From IMG/VR virus record IMGVR_UViG_3300037104_000186, positions 1-39,838 of that record: DNA of 39,838 bases; one strand, given 5' to 3'. The notes beneath the pieces were generated by a model, which ran no database searches, was not told the origin of the DNA, and saw only the letters and a list, made by a program, of their open reading frames with translations. The position numbers were made by a program, and so were the translations under genes. The DNA comes from a virus. Shown here one piece after another: positions 15,687 to 24,192 of this stretch; within the stretch, counting starts at the first letter, position 1, and every line of letters starts with the position of its first letter.

Positions 15687-16529
15687 TTAAACGGTGTACC
15701 AGCCGGAAAATGCGAAGTCCGAATTGTTCGCAAAATCCGTGTTCAGAAAATTGGAGACCGAAGACCCCGACGTGACGTGCAGCATCCCCGCCGTCGAGGT
15801 GCCGGTATTCATGCCTACGCTGTAGGTGCCGGTGAATGTGATGTTTTCGATGAAGCCTGAGGCACCGCCCGAATTCGCGCCGACACTCGCATTGGCGACA
15901 AACGGGAACCCCGTGATCGCAGCCGCCCCGGTGGACGACCCCTTGTTCGTCAACGCGATGAACAGCGTCCAGAACACGAGATTGGAAATCTTCACATAAC
16001 GCCCGAGCTGCGACGAGTAGGTGATGCCTACCGATGCGCCCCCGAATGTGAGTGCAGGCGTGAAATTTCCGAGCGCCGTTCCTTGCGCCGAGTTCACAAG
16101 CTCGTAGTTCGTTCCATTGTCCGAAATGTCGTAGATGCCGCCGGCGATGAATTCGCCACCCGTCAGCGCAGCCCCCGCCGAGGTCGTCACCGCGCGCGTG
16201 CCGAGTCCCGATGTGTTGATCGTTACCGCGCCCGTATTCGTGAATGCAGCAGGAAATCGATACGACTGGCCGGCGGTGTATCCCGCATTCGCAGGTGTCG
16301 GCGTCAGCGTGATTGCGTTCACCGATCCGCCCACCGACCCCGCCAATACGAAGATGAACCCGCTTTGCAGCGTATTGATGAGTGGCGGAACATTGCTGTT
16401 CACTTGTGATGCAATGAAGTTGAACAGCGTCATCACCGGTACCGCATCCTCTGGCTGACCATTGAGGATTTGCGTCGGGAACGTGCCGACGATCACCGGG
16501 AGTTGTAGAAAATTACGCAGTCGATTCAT
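15687..16529 (-). CDS. Tail fibre-type protein with shared leader
   Basis: A 280-residue protein starting MNRLRNFLQLPVIVGTF, a clear copy of the shared virion leader. It is followed by NGQPEDAVPVM and NFIASQVNSN, which match the N-terminal module of the S74 fibre next to it; that fibre has no leader. Residues about 60-150 contain a beta module (YTAGQSYRFPAAFTNTGAVTI). The C-terminal part (YVKISNLVFWTLFIAL, then GFPFVANASVG) resembles globular heads of tail fibres. It probably belongs to the tail adsorption apparatus. ATG 16529 follows the upstream stop by one base. Confidence 0.7.
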   Translation of the reverse strand: MNRLRNFLQLPVIVGTFPTQILNGQPEDAVPVMTLFNFIASQVNSNVPPLINTLQSGFIFVLAGSVGGSVNAITLTPTPANAGYTAGQSYRFPAAFTNTGAVTINTSGLGTRAVTTSAGAALTGGEFIAGGIYDISDNGTNYELVNSAQGTALGNFTPALTFGGASVGITYSSQLGRYVKISNLVFWTLFIALTNKGSSTGAAAITGFPFVANASVGANSGGASGFIENITFTGTYSVGMNTGTSTAGMLHVTSGSSVSNFLNTDFANNSDFAFSGWYTV

Positions 16530-16530
16530 G

Positions 16531-18225
16531 TCACATTCCCAATGTCATGTAGCCGGTTTTCTGATAGCGCGCGTAGAACGTTCCGATGCCCACGTTCGCC
16601 GAAGCGGTCGCCGCAATGTTGAGTTGCATCTTCTCGAACACGAACGGCGCATCCCACGATACGGGGAACGTCTCCGGCACCTGCTGACCCGATTGCCAGA
16701 TGCCGCCTGAACCGCCCTCCGCAATCGTGCCCCACACGCCGCCACCGCCCCATACATTCGAGTGCGCCCACGTTGATGCTCCCCAAAACGTTCCGCCCCA
16801 CGTCGAGCCGAACTTGTTCACGGACAACACGACACTGTCGAGCGTGTTGTTCTGCTCGTCCTGCGCGGTGATCGTGTAGGTGACGGTGCCACCCGATGCC
16901 GACAATTCGATCTGCGATTCGGCGACCTGCTTCATGCACATATCGCTCGTCTTCGGAAACGTCGAGCTTTGCAACAGAATGCTGATCGAAGTGCCCAAAT
17001 CGGTGAATATGCTGCCGATCGTCTGGTTCGGCGTTTGCTGCAACAGCAAGCCGGGTGAATTCGCCGACGACAGAACGAAATATCCATTCACCGCGGTCGC
17101 GCAGTCGTATCCGAACGTGTGCGGCCCCGTCCAGCGGCGCTTGTGTTCATCGAACCAGTAGTCACCGATGATCTGTTGACCGTGAATGATCGTCGGCCCG
17201 CACACGCGATAGATGCTCGAGGTGAACGCTCCCGCCCAGCGCGTCGGCGTCACCGCATTCTGGAACGGGGCCAGAATGTCGGGATTGAGCTTGTCGAGTC
17301 CCGAGGTCAGCGAGCGCAGCGTGCCCAACTGGTCGATCATGTAGGGACCGCCGCTGCCCATGAAGTAGACGCCAAGCGTGGACTGCACGACGCTGCGCGG
17401 CGCCGTCGTGCCGATCGACAGCGACATATATTGTTCGGAAATGTTGCTGAACGTCGGATCGCCCGCGATCTGCCACACCTGCGATATCTTGAACACCGTC
17501 AGCGTCGCCAGGATGCCGCTCGAGGTCGTCTGTAGCGGCAGGCCCGACAGCGCGTTGATCACCTGCGAATCGCCGATCGTCAACGCCTGATTCGCGTTCG
17601 TGATCGTCGGCGGATTGGTCAGCACGTCGGTGAACTCGAGCTGATTGCCGACAGCGAAGTACGCGCGGTTGTTGAAGTTCGCCACCGCCTGCGGCGTGCC
17701 CGTCAGCCCATTGGTCGCGGTATCGCCCGCGTGCCACACCGGCGAGGCCGGCGTCGACACGTCGAACCATCCGAATTTCGTGCCACCACCCGGGAACCCC
17801 GGATGCGTGACGATCACCATGACACCGATCGTTGCGATCACCGGCGGCACCCAGTCCCCCGTCGTCAGCGGGGACAGCGGACACAGGCTGCCGGTGATGC
17901 CGCTGACCGGAATGAACGCGCCCGTCGCCGTCTCATAGACGAAAGGCTCATCCTTCCCAGCATTGCGACCGGTGGCAATCATCCCGTAGATGCGCGTACC
18001 GATGCCCACCTGAATGCTGATGAACCCCGGCGTCACGAATCCCGCCTGCGTGAACGATGCCAGCGTGAGCACGCCCGGTCGCGAGACGACGAGCTCGGGA
18101 TTGGACTGGTCGAAAACGAGATTGACGAGCTGCTGGCAGGCGCCGGGGAAGGCGTCCGTCGCATCGAATGCGTCGGTCAGGCCGCGGGGCGTGAAGCGCA
18201 TGGGCTGGCTGCTGTTGATCGCCAT
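16531..18225 (-). CDS. Tail nozzle / tubular protein (P22 gp10- or T7 gp12-like role)
   Basis: A 564-residue protein beginning MAINSSQPMRFTPRGLTDAF. The middle is beta-strand-rich, with repeated V-Y-F-x-V-G-N and G-V-Y-F-M-G-S-G-G-P blade-like elements that suggest a beta-propeller. The C-terminus has W/G-rich strands (STWGGTFWGASTW). Size, fold impression and position directly after the tail adaptor gene match podovirus tail nozzle proteins, which form the short tail tube end and bind fibres. No sequence-level match to a named family can be proved here. It follows the adaptor after six bases and precedes the fibre genes. Confidence 0.75.
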   Translation of the reverse strand: MAINSSQPMRFTPRGLTDAFDATDAFPGACQQLVNLVFDQSNPELVVSRPGVLTLASFTQAGFVTPGFISIQVGIGTRIYGMIATGRNAGKDEPFVYETATGAFIPVSGITGSLCPLSPLTTGDWVPPVIATIGVMVIVTHPGFPGGGTKFGWFDVSTPASPVWHAGDTATNGLTGTPQAVANFNNRAYFAVGNQLEFTDVLTNPPTITNANQALTIGDSQVINALSGLPLQTTSSGILATLTVFKISQVWQIAGDPTFSNISEQYMSLSIGTTAPRSVVQSTLGVYFMGSGGPYMIDQLGTLRSLTSGLDKLNPDILAPFQNAVTPTRWAGAFTSSIYRVCGPTIIHGQQIIGDYWFDEHKRRWTGPHTFGYDCATAVNGYFVLSSANSPGLLLQQTPNQTIGSIFTDLGTSISILLQSSTFPKTSDMCMKQVAESQIELSASGGTVTYTITAQDEQNNTLDSVVLSVNKFGSTWGGTFWGASTWAHSNVWGGGGVWGTIAEGGSGGIWQSGQQVPETFPVSWDAPFVFEKMQLNIAATASANVGIGTFYARYQKTGYMTLGM

Positions 18226-18231
18226 GATGCG

Positions 18232-18930
18232 CTAGTACGCGGTTGCTTTTGTCGGCTTAAGCCCCCGCTGGAAATGAAAATGACGAGGATCAAGCTTCAC
18301 ACGCTGTACGGTCGCCTGTTCATCACCCTCCATGATCAGGTGCGGGCGCAGCATTTCGAGACTCGACTCGCGGTATTCCTTTTCTCGATCATCGCCGGTG
18401 ATGCCCATGAGCCGCGACGCCGTCATCCGCACGAGGTAGTCGTCGTACGCAAACCACGGTGCCTGCGTGCTCGACTCCGGCGCGACCATGTCGGGCTGGT
18501 TCACCATGTAGCGGTGCGTCAGGACGATGTTGCCGCTCGATTGCGGGTAGACAAACAGATTGCCCGCCGAGACCAGCGTGCCGTTACCCTGCGTGCCGCC
18601 CGACCACACCTGCGCCTGCGTCGACAGGTCGGTGGCGAACTCGTACGGATAGTTGGCGGTCGATGGATCCTTGAATTCCTCGTCCAACTGTTCCATCGTC
18701 ACCGGACGCAGGAATTGAGGAATTCCGTTCGCTTGTGGCTGCGTGACGCCAGAAGTCGGCAGCGGATAGAACAGGTCGTATGTGCGAAGGTAGTCCGGCT
18801 CGAGCGCGTAGGGCCCGTAGCTGGCCGGCCCGATGGTCACCAACTGCGTGACCCGATTGACCTTCAGATTTTTGTTGAGGACGAGGTCTTGCAGAACGAG
18901 ATTGAGCATCTGCCCCGCGAGCGCGACCAT
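18232..18930 (-). CDS. Head-tail adaptor / tail tubular A-like protein
   Basis: The open frame from ATG 18930 gives 232 residues (MVALAGQMLNLVLQDLVL...). The first helices, YGPYALEPDYLRTYDLFYPL and a C-terminal helical part resemble P22 gp4 or T7 gp11-type adaptors that join portal to tail nozzle. AAAGGCGG lies seven bases before ATG 18930. However, the coupled ATG for this gene should be at 18992, where it overlaps the upstream TGA (TGATG) and opens the shared leader peptide, but in a frame shifted by one. The open frame of this CDS continues upstream of 18930 without a stop (ASAICLLASRIAKGGTG). So the true protein may be made by a -1 shift, or the sequence has lost one base. Confidence 0.75.
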   Translation of the reverse strand: MVALAGQMLNLVLQDLVLNKNLKVNRVTQLVTIGPASYGPYALEPDYLRTYDLFYPLPTSGVTQPQANGIPQFLRPVTMEQLDEEFKDPSTANYPYEFATDLSTQAQVWSGGTQGNGTLVSAGNLFVYPQSSGNIVLTHRYMVNQPDMVAPESSTQAPWFAYDDYLVRMTASRLMGITGDDREKEYRESSLEMLRPHLIMEGDEQATVQRVKLDPRHFHFQRGLKPTKATAY

Positions 18931-18992
18931 CCCCGTACCGCCTTTGGCGATACGGGAGGCAAGGAGGCAAATCGCTGAAGCTTGGATAGCAT
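18864..18992 (-). other. Leader start out of frame with the tail adaptor
   Basis: ATG 18992 overlaps the stop of 18992-19402 (TGATG), as for almost every gene here. It reads MLSKLQRFASLPPVSPKAVR, which fits the shared leader, then runs to a TGA at 18866-18864 (42 residues). The adaptor frame is -1 relative to it. A shift just after LPPV would give a leader followed by IAKGGTGMVALAGQ. GCCAAAGG and a Shine-Dalgarno-like AAGGCGG are in the overlap zone. Programmed shifting, a true mutation, or a one-base assembly error are all possible. Confidence 0.6.
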
Positions 18993-19402
18993 CACCCCGT
19001 TCCGAGTTTCTTTTCGCCCGCTGCGATCGCAGCCTCGAGGCTGGCGATGTTGTCGACCGCTTCCTTCGTCTGCCGACCGTGATTCGACATCGCCATGATC
19101 TCCGAACTGTTCAGCTTCTTGCCAGCGCGCTTCTTGTCGGCGAGACCCTCGTACGCATTCTTGAGGTTGACCAGATGGGCATGCATGCCGTCGATCTGCG
19201 CGCGCTTGTTGACCAAGTCCGCGCGAATCGCCTGACGGTCAAGCACGTCCTGCATTTGATCGATGCGCTTGTTGATCTCGGCCGGCGTGTCGTCGCTGTA
19301 CATGTAGGCCGCCATCTTGATGCCGCGACGATCCGACAGGTTCAGCGTGAGATCGAACGATCCCGCGAGTTGTCGCGATGTGGTCACCTCGGCGTCCATC
19401 AT
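18992..19402 (-). CDS. Small helical virion-module protein
   Basis: A 136-residue protein starting MMDAEVTTSRQLAGSFDLTL. The first 30 residues are beta-like, and the rest forms two to three long helices with coiled-coil spacing (AEINKRIDQMQDVLDRQAI, then KEAVDNIASLEAAIAAGEKK). The start overlaps the upstream stop (ATGA at 19402-19399). It lies between the major capsid gene and the tail adaptor. Genes here in similar phages often encode head-completion or assembly factors, but I do not recognise the family. Confidence 0.65.
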   Translation of the reverse strand: MMDAEVTTSRQLAGSFDLTLNLSDRRGIKMAAYMYSDDTPAEINKRIDQMQDVLDRQAIRADLVNKRAQIDGMHAHLVNLKNAYEGLADKKRAGKKLNSSEIMAMSNHGRQTKEAVDNIASLEAAIAAGEKKLGTG

Positions 19403-19959
19403 CGCCGCCCAGCGCCGGAAAGCGTGCGATTCGTCGGCTTGCGATAGGCGTTCTCATCGGAACCGTGAATCTCGGCGTCATGTTTCCAGCAGCGAAATAC
19501 CATATCCTTGATCGAACGCAGCGAATCGACATCGCACTCGACGACGACGCCGTGATAGAGCTCGTTGCCGTTGACCGTCATGTGCGTGCCGCCGCAGGGC
19601 GGAAGATCGATCTTGTAGTAGTAGGTCTCGACTTCGACCTGCTGGAAAACGGGCTTCAGGATTTCACGACCGTCATCCTTGTGGCCGACCACCTTGTAAC
19701 GCTTCAGGTGCGGGACGCTGATTTTCTTGCCGGACGGCACCTCGTGAATCTCGCGCTGCATCAACATGCCCTGCGCCTGCGCGGCCTCCAACGCGGCCTG
19801 CTGCGCGACCGTGCGCTTTTCCTCGGACTCGGCGAGTTGCGCCTGCAAGCCCTCGATCTGCGCGAGCAGCGATTTCACGTCCTGCGGCGAAGCATCCGCC
19901 ACCGACGCGATTTCGACGTGCCCCAGCTTCACATCCTTGTCGTCGTCCTTTTGCATCAT
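19399..19959 (-). CDS. Coiled-coil head-module protein
   Basis: A 186-residue protein with an acidic-basic start (MMQKDDDKDVKLG). A coiled coil runs from about residue 25 to 65 (KSLLAQIEGLQAQLAESEEK). A compact beta part follows (ETYYYKIDLPPCGGTHMTVN) and a basic tail (NRTLSGAGRR). The coiled-coil part could bind another virion component. It is the first gene after the terminator-like hairpin behind the major capsid gene, so it may be expressed at a lower level than capsid. The function is not recognised. ATG 19959 has a GG-rich upstream stretch. Confidence 0.6.
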   Translation of the reverse strand: MMQKDDDKDVKLGHVEIASVADASPQDVKSLLAQIEGLQAQLAESEEKRTVAQQAALEAAQAQGMLMQREIHEVPSGKKISVPHLKRYKVVGHKDDGREILKPVFQQVEVETYYYKIDLPPCGGTHMTVNGNELYHGVVVECDVDSLRSIKDMVFRCWKHDAEIHGSDENAYRKPTNRTLSGAGRR

Positions 19960-19974
19960 CTACCCCACCATTGA

Positions 19975-20000
19975 GGAAAGGGCCCGAAGGCCCCTTCCGG
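19975..20000 (-). terminator. Terminator-like hairpin after the capsid gene
   Basis: Read leftward, the capsid stop TAA (20003-20001) is followed by CCGG and a GC-rich hairpin, AAGGGGCC-TTCG-GGCCCTTT, with a TTCG tetraloop and one bulged G, then TCCTC. The stem is seven pairs plus the bulge. The U-run is short, so it is probably a partial terminator or a 3' end stabiliser that sets capsid expression above the genes that follow. Confidence 0.55.
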
Positions 20001-21416
20001 TTAGGAAATGTCAGGCATCGTTCCGGCGTTGTAGCCCGCGCTGAATGCGCTCGACGATTCGAGCCTGACCAGAAACGCCTGGTTCAGGATGATCGAACCG
20101 TAGAACACCTTCCACGCCACCGACCGCGTCTGATTCAGCGGGTCCGACTTGTCGGCGCCGGTCAGGTAGAAAAACTCCGGGTTTTCCAGCAACACCTGTC
20201 CGTAGCTGTGGTTGGCGATAAAAATCGTCGGGAACACGGACACACCGGTCGCCGGCGCGGCAGGAGGTGTTTGGGACACGCCGATGCCGGTGAGCACGAC
20301 AGTCGCCCCCGACGGAAGCTGCGTCGCCATGCCGGCCAGCGGCCCAGTCGTCGGGCCCGAGGTCGTCACGCCGAGATTGACGGGCGATGCGCTCGTTCCG
20401 ATATAGACGCTGAACGTGTACCCCGGCTTGGATGGCAGCGTGACGGTTAGCGAGCCGGTCGGCCCGGTCACGCTCAAGTTGCCGGACACCTGATAAATCT
20501 GCTGCTCGACCGAGGTCTGCACCGGCGAGGCGGTGACCTGCACGTTGTACGTCGCCGACGTGGCGAGGTTGCCACCCGACGTCGACGGCGTGCCGGAGAC
20601 CAGCGCGTTTCCGACCCAGTACGGCATCATGTTCGTTTCGACTGAGCGCACACCGCCCCACTGACCGAGCTCGGCGTTGTACAGGCGATTCACGTCCGAG
20701 AACGCCCACGCGGTATTGATCTGCGCGTTCTCGCGCATGTCCATCGCGGCCAGCGGGTGAATCAGCGCCACGAAGTGCGGCGTCGACGCGGGCGACTTCG
20801 ACGGGTCGCGGTAGGCACCGGCCTCGATCATCATGTCCTCGCGCTCGTCACCGTCGAAGCGCGGCGCGCCGTACGTCGTCAGCGAACCGAAGATGCGGTT
20901 GTACTCGTGCGGCGAGCACACGTCCGTCGCCACCAGCAGGGCGCGCGAGGTGCGGCCGTTGGCATAGTTCACCTGATTGGCCGATAGCAGCGTGTTGAGC
21001 GTGTTTCGCTCGAGCGTTTCCGGCATCTGCAAGCCGATCAACTGAATGGCTTGCTGGAAAATCGGGTGCTTGATGGTCAGGTTCGCCACGTCGGAGACGA
21101 GCACGCGATCACCCCATTGCTGGGCGGTCGCCGAAACCTGCACCAGCGTGATCGCCTCGCCGAGAGGTGCGATGCCTTCCTGCAACGGCGCGAATGGCAG
21201 CGGGATGCGCTCGAAACGCGTCGCGGTATAAGTGACGCCGCGATTGACATCGAGGTGCAGCGGCTTGCCGAACTGATACGCGACGAGTTGCCGACGCGCG
21301 AGCGGTTCGACTTCCTCTTGAATGTAATTCTCGATGTCCGACTGGAACCCCGCACCTTGAGAGGTGTTCACGACGGGGAGCGTGAGGAACGCGAACAGCA
21401 GGTGCAGGAATTTCAT
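20001..21416 (-). CDS. Major capsid protein, N4-gp56-like, with leader and Ig-like insert
   Basis: A 471-residue protein. ATG 21416 is chosen because GGAG lies eight bases upstream and because it opens the shared leader (MKFLHLLFAFLTLPVVNTSQ). Residues about 24-275 match the N4-gp56 capsid pattern: helix DIENYIQEEVEPLARRQL, FGKPLHLDVNRG, LQEGIAPLGEAIT, QQWGDRVLVSDVANL. Residues about 280-392 are a Thr/Ser/Gly-rich beta domain absent from the core pattern, probably an Ig-like surface insert. Residues 395-471 return to the core fold. It builds the head shell. A putative scaffold lies just upstream, and a hairpin follows the stop. Confidence 0.88.
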   Translation of the reverse strand: MKFLHLLFAFLTLPVVNTSQGAGFQSDIENYIQEEVEPLARRQLVAYQFGKPLHLDVNRGVTYTATRFERIPLPFAPLQEGIAPLGEAITLVQVSATAQQWGDRVLVSDVANLTIKHPIFQQAIQLIGLQMPETLERNTLNTLLSANQVNYANGRTSRALLVATDVCSPHEYNRIFGSLTTYGAPRFDGDEREDMMIEAGAYRDPSKSPASTPHFVALIHPLAAMDMRENAQINTAWAFSDVNRLYNAELGQWGGVRSVETNMMPYWVGNALVSGTPSTSGGNLATSATYNVQVTASPVQTSVEQQIYQVSGNLSVTGPTGSLTVTLPSKPGYTFSVYIGTSASPVNLGVTTSGPTTGPLAGMATQLPSGATVVLTGIGVSQTPPAAPATGVSVFPTIFIANHSYGQVLLENPEFFYLTGADKSDPLNQTRSVAWKVFYGSIILNQAFLVRLESSSAFSAGYNAGTMPDIS

Positions 21417-21432
21417 TGTGTGCTCCGTGGTT

Positions 21433-22251
21433 TCAAAGGGGTACGTTTTCCAGCTTCGCGCGCAATTTGTCATGCGCTGACTGGGCTCCGCGGCGGGTAT
21501 CCGTGCGCGCCCCCGGAAGCGCGCCGCGGTCTACTTTTTGCGAGCCATCCGCCGCCGGCGCCCGCTTCGTGCTTTTCGTTTTCACCTTGCCGTCCATGAT
21601 GTCCTGTCCGATGAGGAGCCGCAGGATCGCACCGCGCGGTGCGTTCTGGCCGGCCTGACGTGTTTGGGCGAGCGCCTGCTCGACCCGCTTTTCGTACCGC
21701 TTGAACACCTTGGGGTTGGTCACCTCGAGGCGCTGGAATGTGGTGAGATCGCGCATGTCATCCATCGTACGCAGTGCCGCCTGTGAGGCGTTCGTGGCCT
21801 GCCGCGTTGCGCGCTGCTGATTGACGTACCACTGCGCTTGCTTGAATGCGTCCGCATCGCCATTCTTGCGAACGTTCTCCAAATAGGCGTTTTCTTCCTC
21901 GACCTGCGGATCAATGAGGGTGCGCGGATCCGCTGGCGGCTGATTGCGCCTCGCTGCGGCGCGTTCGATCTCCAGCTCGCGTTCGGCGCGTTCCGCGCGC
22001 TCGCGTTCGCGCTTGACGGCCGGCGCAACCGGTTTTCGCGTGGCGAGTTCGCCGTCATCCCCCTCCAGACTCGTATTCTCGAGCAGGTCGTCGAGGGTGC
22101 CATCGTCATCACCACCCTCGTCCTGATCGCCTTCCGCATCCTCGCCGTCGGCTGCGTCGACGCCTTCCGGCGGATCATCGCCTTCGCTCTCGTCGCCGAC
22201 GGCGCATAGTGCTAGGAAGGCAAGGAGCAGGTGAAGGTATCGCTCGATCAT
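21433..22251 (-). CDS. Putative scaffolding protein with shared leader
   Basis: A 272-residue protein. It begins with a leader-like peptide, MIERYLHLLLAFLALCAVGD, the most hydrophobic copy. A strongly acidic region follows (about 20-70, Asp/Glu/Gly), then long charged helices: REREREAERAERELEIER-like runs around 85-100 and KRYEKRVEQALAQTRQ near 185-200. The C-terminus is basic (KVKTKSTKRAPAADG, HDKLRAKLENVPL). Acidic helical proteins encoded directly before the major capsid protein are normally scaffolds that guide procapsid assembly and bind the shell through a basic C-terminus. An AAGGAC ribosome site precedes ATG 22251. Confidence 0.75.
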   Translation of the reverse strand: MIERYLHLLLAFLALCAVGDESEGDDPPEGVDAADGEDAEGDQDEGGDDDGTLDDLLENTSLEGDDGELATRKPVAPAVKRERERAERAERELEIERAAARRNQPPADPRTLIDPQVEEENAYLENVRKNGDADAFKQAQWYVNQQRATRQATNASQAALRTMDDMRDLTTFQRLEVTNPKVFKRYEKRVEQALAQTRQAGQNAPRGAILRLLIGQDIMDGKVKTKSTKRAPAADGSQKVDRGALPGARTDTRRGAQSAHDKLRAKLENVPL

Positions 22252-22273
22252 GATGGTTTCGTCCTTTCAGGGA

Positions 22274-22780
22274 TTACAGGCCAGCCGTGCCGATGTTCAG
22301 CATGGTGACGGTCGCCGCGCCCGGATTCACGGACACAAGGAACGTGCGCGCGGTATTGGTGGCGATCGTGTTGTTGCCGAGCACGGTGACGCCAGTGCCG
22401 CCGGTCAGCGTCGTCGTCTGTCCCGTCCCGTCGTTGATGATGGTCAGAGGTAAATTGAAGCCAATGGATGGCATGGTCGAAGGGCAGGCGGCGATGATCT
22501 GCGCCGCCGTCGGCGTGGTCAGGGCGAGCACACCCGACCCCGACAGGTCGATGTAGTTGTTGAAGAATTGAGCGCCCGTCAGCGTCAGCGTTGTCGCCGC
22601 CCCGTAGGCGATGGCGACCATGTCGTAGTCGATCGCATCGATGTTGGCCTGCAATGCGCTCATACCGAACAGCGCGGCCGTGTCCGGGACCATGCCCGGC
22701 GTGACATTGACGAGCGAGCCTTGAAGGCTCGTTGTCGTGACGACCGGCAGTTGCAGGAATCGAAGGAGGCGCTTCAGCAT
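22274..22780 (-). CDS. Head decoration-type protein with shared leader (1)
   Basis: A 168-residue protein starting MLKRLLRFLQLPVVTTTSLQ, the best example of the shared leader. After it comes VTPGMVPDTAALFGM, a helical turn, and a beta domain with TLTGGTGVTVLGNNTIATNT and RTFLVSV, a pattern I associate with small head-decoration or fibrous surface proteins of phages. The larger neighbour at 22790-23602 has a similar plan. A perfect GGAG ribosome site lies seven bases before ATG 22780, suggesting strong independent translation. The virion location is inferred from the cluster. Confidence 0.65.
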   Translation of the reverse strand: MLKRLLRFLQLPVVTTTSLQGSLVNVTPGMVPDTAALFGMSALQANIDAIDYDMVAIAYGAATTLTLTGAQFFNNYIDLSGSGVLALTTPTAAQIIAACPSTMPSIGFNLPLTIINDGTGQTTTLTGGTGVTVLGNNTIATNTARTFLVSVNPGAATVTMLNIGTAGL

Positions 22781-22789
22781 GACCGCTCC

Positions 22790-23602
22790 TTAGACGACCG
22801 CGGCCGACGACGCCATGGCGGTGATGTTGAGCGTCGGCGAGTACAGCCCCGGCAGACCCGGCGTGTACGCGGAAGTCGGAACGGTGATCGTGCCGGGAAC
22901 CGTGCCGGCGGTCGCCGTCCACGCGGTACCGGCGGCAGGGGCCGCGATCACGAACGAGGTCGCCGAGGTCACCTTGTTGATCGGATACCAGCCCGACGGC
23001 AGCGTGCCCGTTGTGACGGTCAGGAAAAACGCCTGTCCGACGACGGGCACCAGCGCATTGGTGCCGAGCGCCACCGTGTAGTTGTTCGTGGTGCCGACCT
23101 GCGTCAACGAGGTGAACGTCGTGCCGACCGTCATCGGCGCGCCCACGGTCGTCGACAGTTGCGTGATCTGCCCCTGATACGTGCGCACGTTGCCGGCGAC
23201 GATCGAGGTCGTGCCGACCAGCGTGACCACCGTATCGGACAGCGTCGGCGTGGCAACGGTGCCCGCGCCCGACGAGAAAACGGAGAACTGGAACGTCTGG
23301 CCGGTGTAGGCGCTCGGCATCGTCGCAACGATGTTGTAGGCCGAGTCGATCGTCACGACGACCGCGCCACCGTTGGTGAGCTTCTGGAAAAGCTGCTGAA
23401 GCGCGGTGAGCGTGATCGCCGCGCCTGCGCTTGATTGGAAATTGTCCTGATTCGCGGCCTGCTGGTAGGCGATTTGATTCGACAGGGTGCCGATGAACGA
23501 GGGTCCGTCCACCGATCCGCCATTGAGTTGCAGACTTGTCGCCAGGCTCGGCAGCGGCACGCCAGCGGGAAGGGTCAGGAATTCCTTGAACAGGTTTTTC
23601 AT
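22790..23602 (-). CDS. Head decoration-type protein with shared leader (2)
   Basis: A 270-residue protein. ATG 23602 (GGAG eight bases upstream) is preferred to the longer frame, because it opens MKNLFKEFLTLPAGVPLPSL, a copy of the shared leader. Residues 30-85 are helical (IAYQQAANQDNFQSSAG, LTALQQLFQKLTNGG). From about 85 the protein is beta-rich Thr/Val/Gly, with TVVTLVGTTSIVAGNVRTY echoing the decoration domain of the smaller neighbour. It is probably a surface or accessory head protein. No catalytic motif is visible. Confidence 0.65.
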   Translation of the reverse strand: MKNLFKEFLTLPAGVPLPSLATSLQLNGGSVDGPSFIGTLSNQIAYQQAANQDNFQSSAGAAITLTALQQLFQKLTNGGAVVVTIDSAYNIVATMPSAYTGQTFQFSVFSSGAGTVATPTLSDTVVTLVGTTSIVAGNVRTYQGQITQLSTTVGAPMTVGTTFTSLTQVGTTNNYTVALGTNALVPVVGQAFFLTVTTGTLPSGWYPINKVTSATSFVIAAPAAGTAWTATAGTVPGTITVPTSAYTPGLPGLYSPTLNITAMASSAAVV

Positions 23603-23673
23603 GGAGTGCTCCGAAGGGGTGCGCGGGGAAGAATGCTTCCGGTTATGGATCATTGTCAAGTAATAGACTCAGG

Positions 23674-24192
23674 TTATCGGGCCCGCCTTGCCCTCAACGT
23701 TCCGTACGCACTGATGGTCGAAAGGGTGAACGTATCATTCGCCACCAGGAAAACCGTCGTCGTGGCGGCGATCGAAAGCCGCACGGGACCGATGTCCGTC
23801 GTCACCAATCCGCCAAAGACTGTCGCCGGGTAGTTGTCCACCGCCAGCGGGTCGGTGCCGAGTCCGGCGCCACCTGCCTGCGTCGGCAGCGTGCCGGTCG
23901 TCAGCGAGATCGCCGCCGTCAGGTTCGTCACACTGGTCGTCGCCGCGATGTTGTGATCGACCACCGCGGCGATGTCCCAATCGCCCGCCGTCAGGCTGAT
24001 CGAGGTGACGTTAGAGGTGACCGTCGAGGTGAGCGGGACCGCCGAACCGACCGCTACGGTCGCGGTAACGAACTCGCCGACGACGCCGGCGGCCGCGTTG
24101 TCATTGGTCGCGGTGCCCTTGACCTGACTCGAATTGATCGATCCGGTACCCTGCGCAACGCCGGGGCTGAGTGTCTGGATGTCGCCGGTCAT
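23674..24192 (-). CDS. Jelly-roll surface protein (C1q-like fold type)
   Basis: A 172-residue Thr/Val/Ala-rich protein. Motifs GEFVTATVAVGSAVPLTS, SNVTSISLTAGDWDIAAVV and VRLSIAATTTVFLVANDTF followed by STISAYGTLRARRAR match a jelly-roll domain often found at the ends of phage fibres or as stand-alone decoration proteins. It has no leader peptide. It probably trimerises on the virion surface. The start overlaps the upstream stop (ATGA, 24192-24189). About 70 bp without a gene separates it from the next gene, containing a TTGACA on the leftward strand (23659-23654) but no convincing -10. Confidence 0.65.
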   Translation of the reverse strand: MTGDIQTLSPGVAQGTGSINSSQVKGTATNDNAAAGVVGEFVTATVAVGSAVPLTSTVTSNVTSISLTAGDWDIAAVVDHNIAATTSVTNLTAAISLTTGTLPTQAGGAGLGTDPLAVDNYPATVFGGLVTTDIGPVRLSIAATTTVFLVANDTFTLSTISAYGTLRARRAR

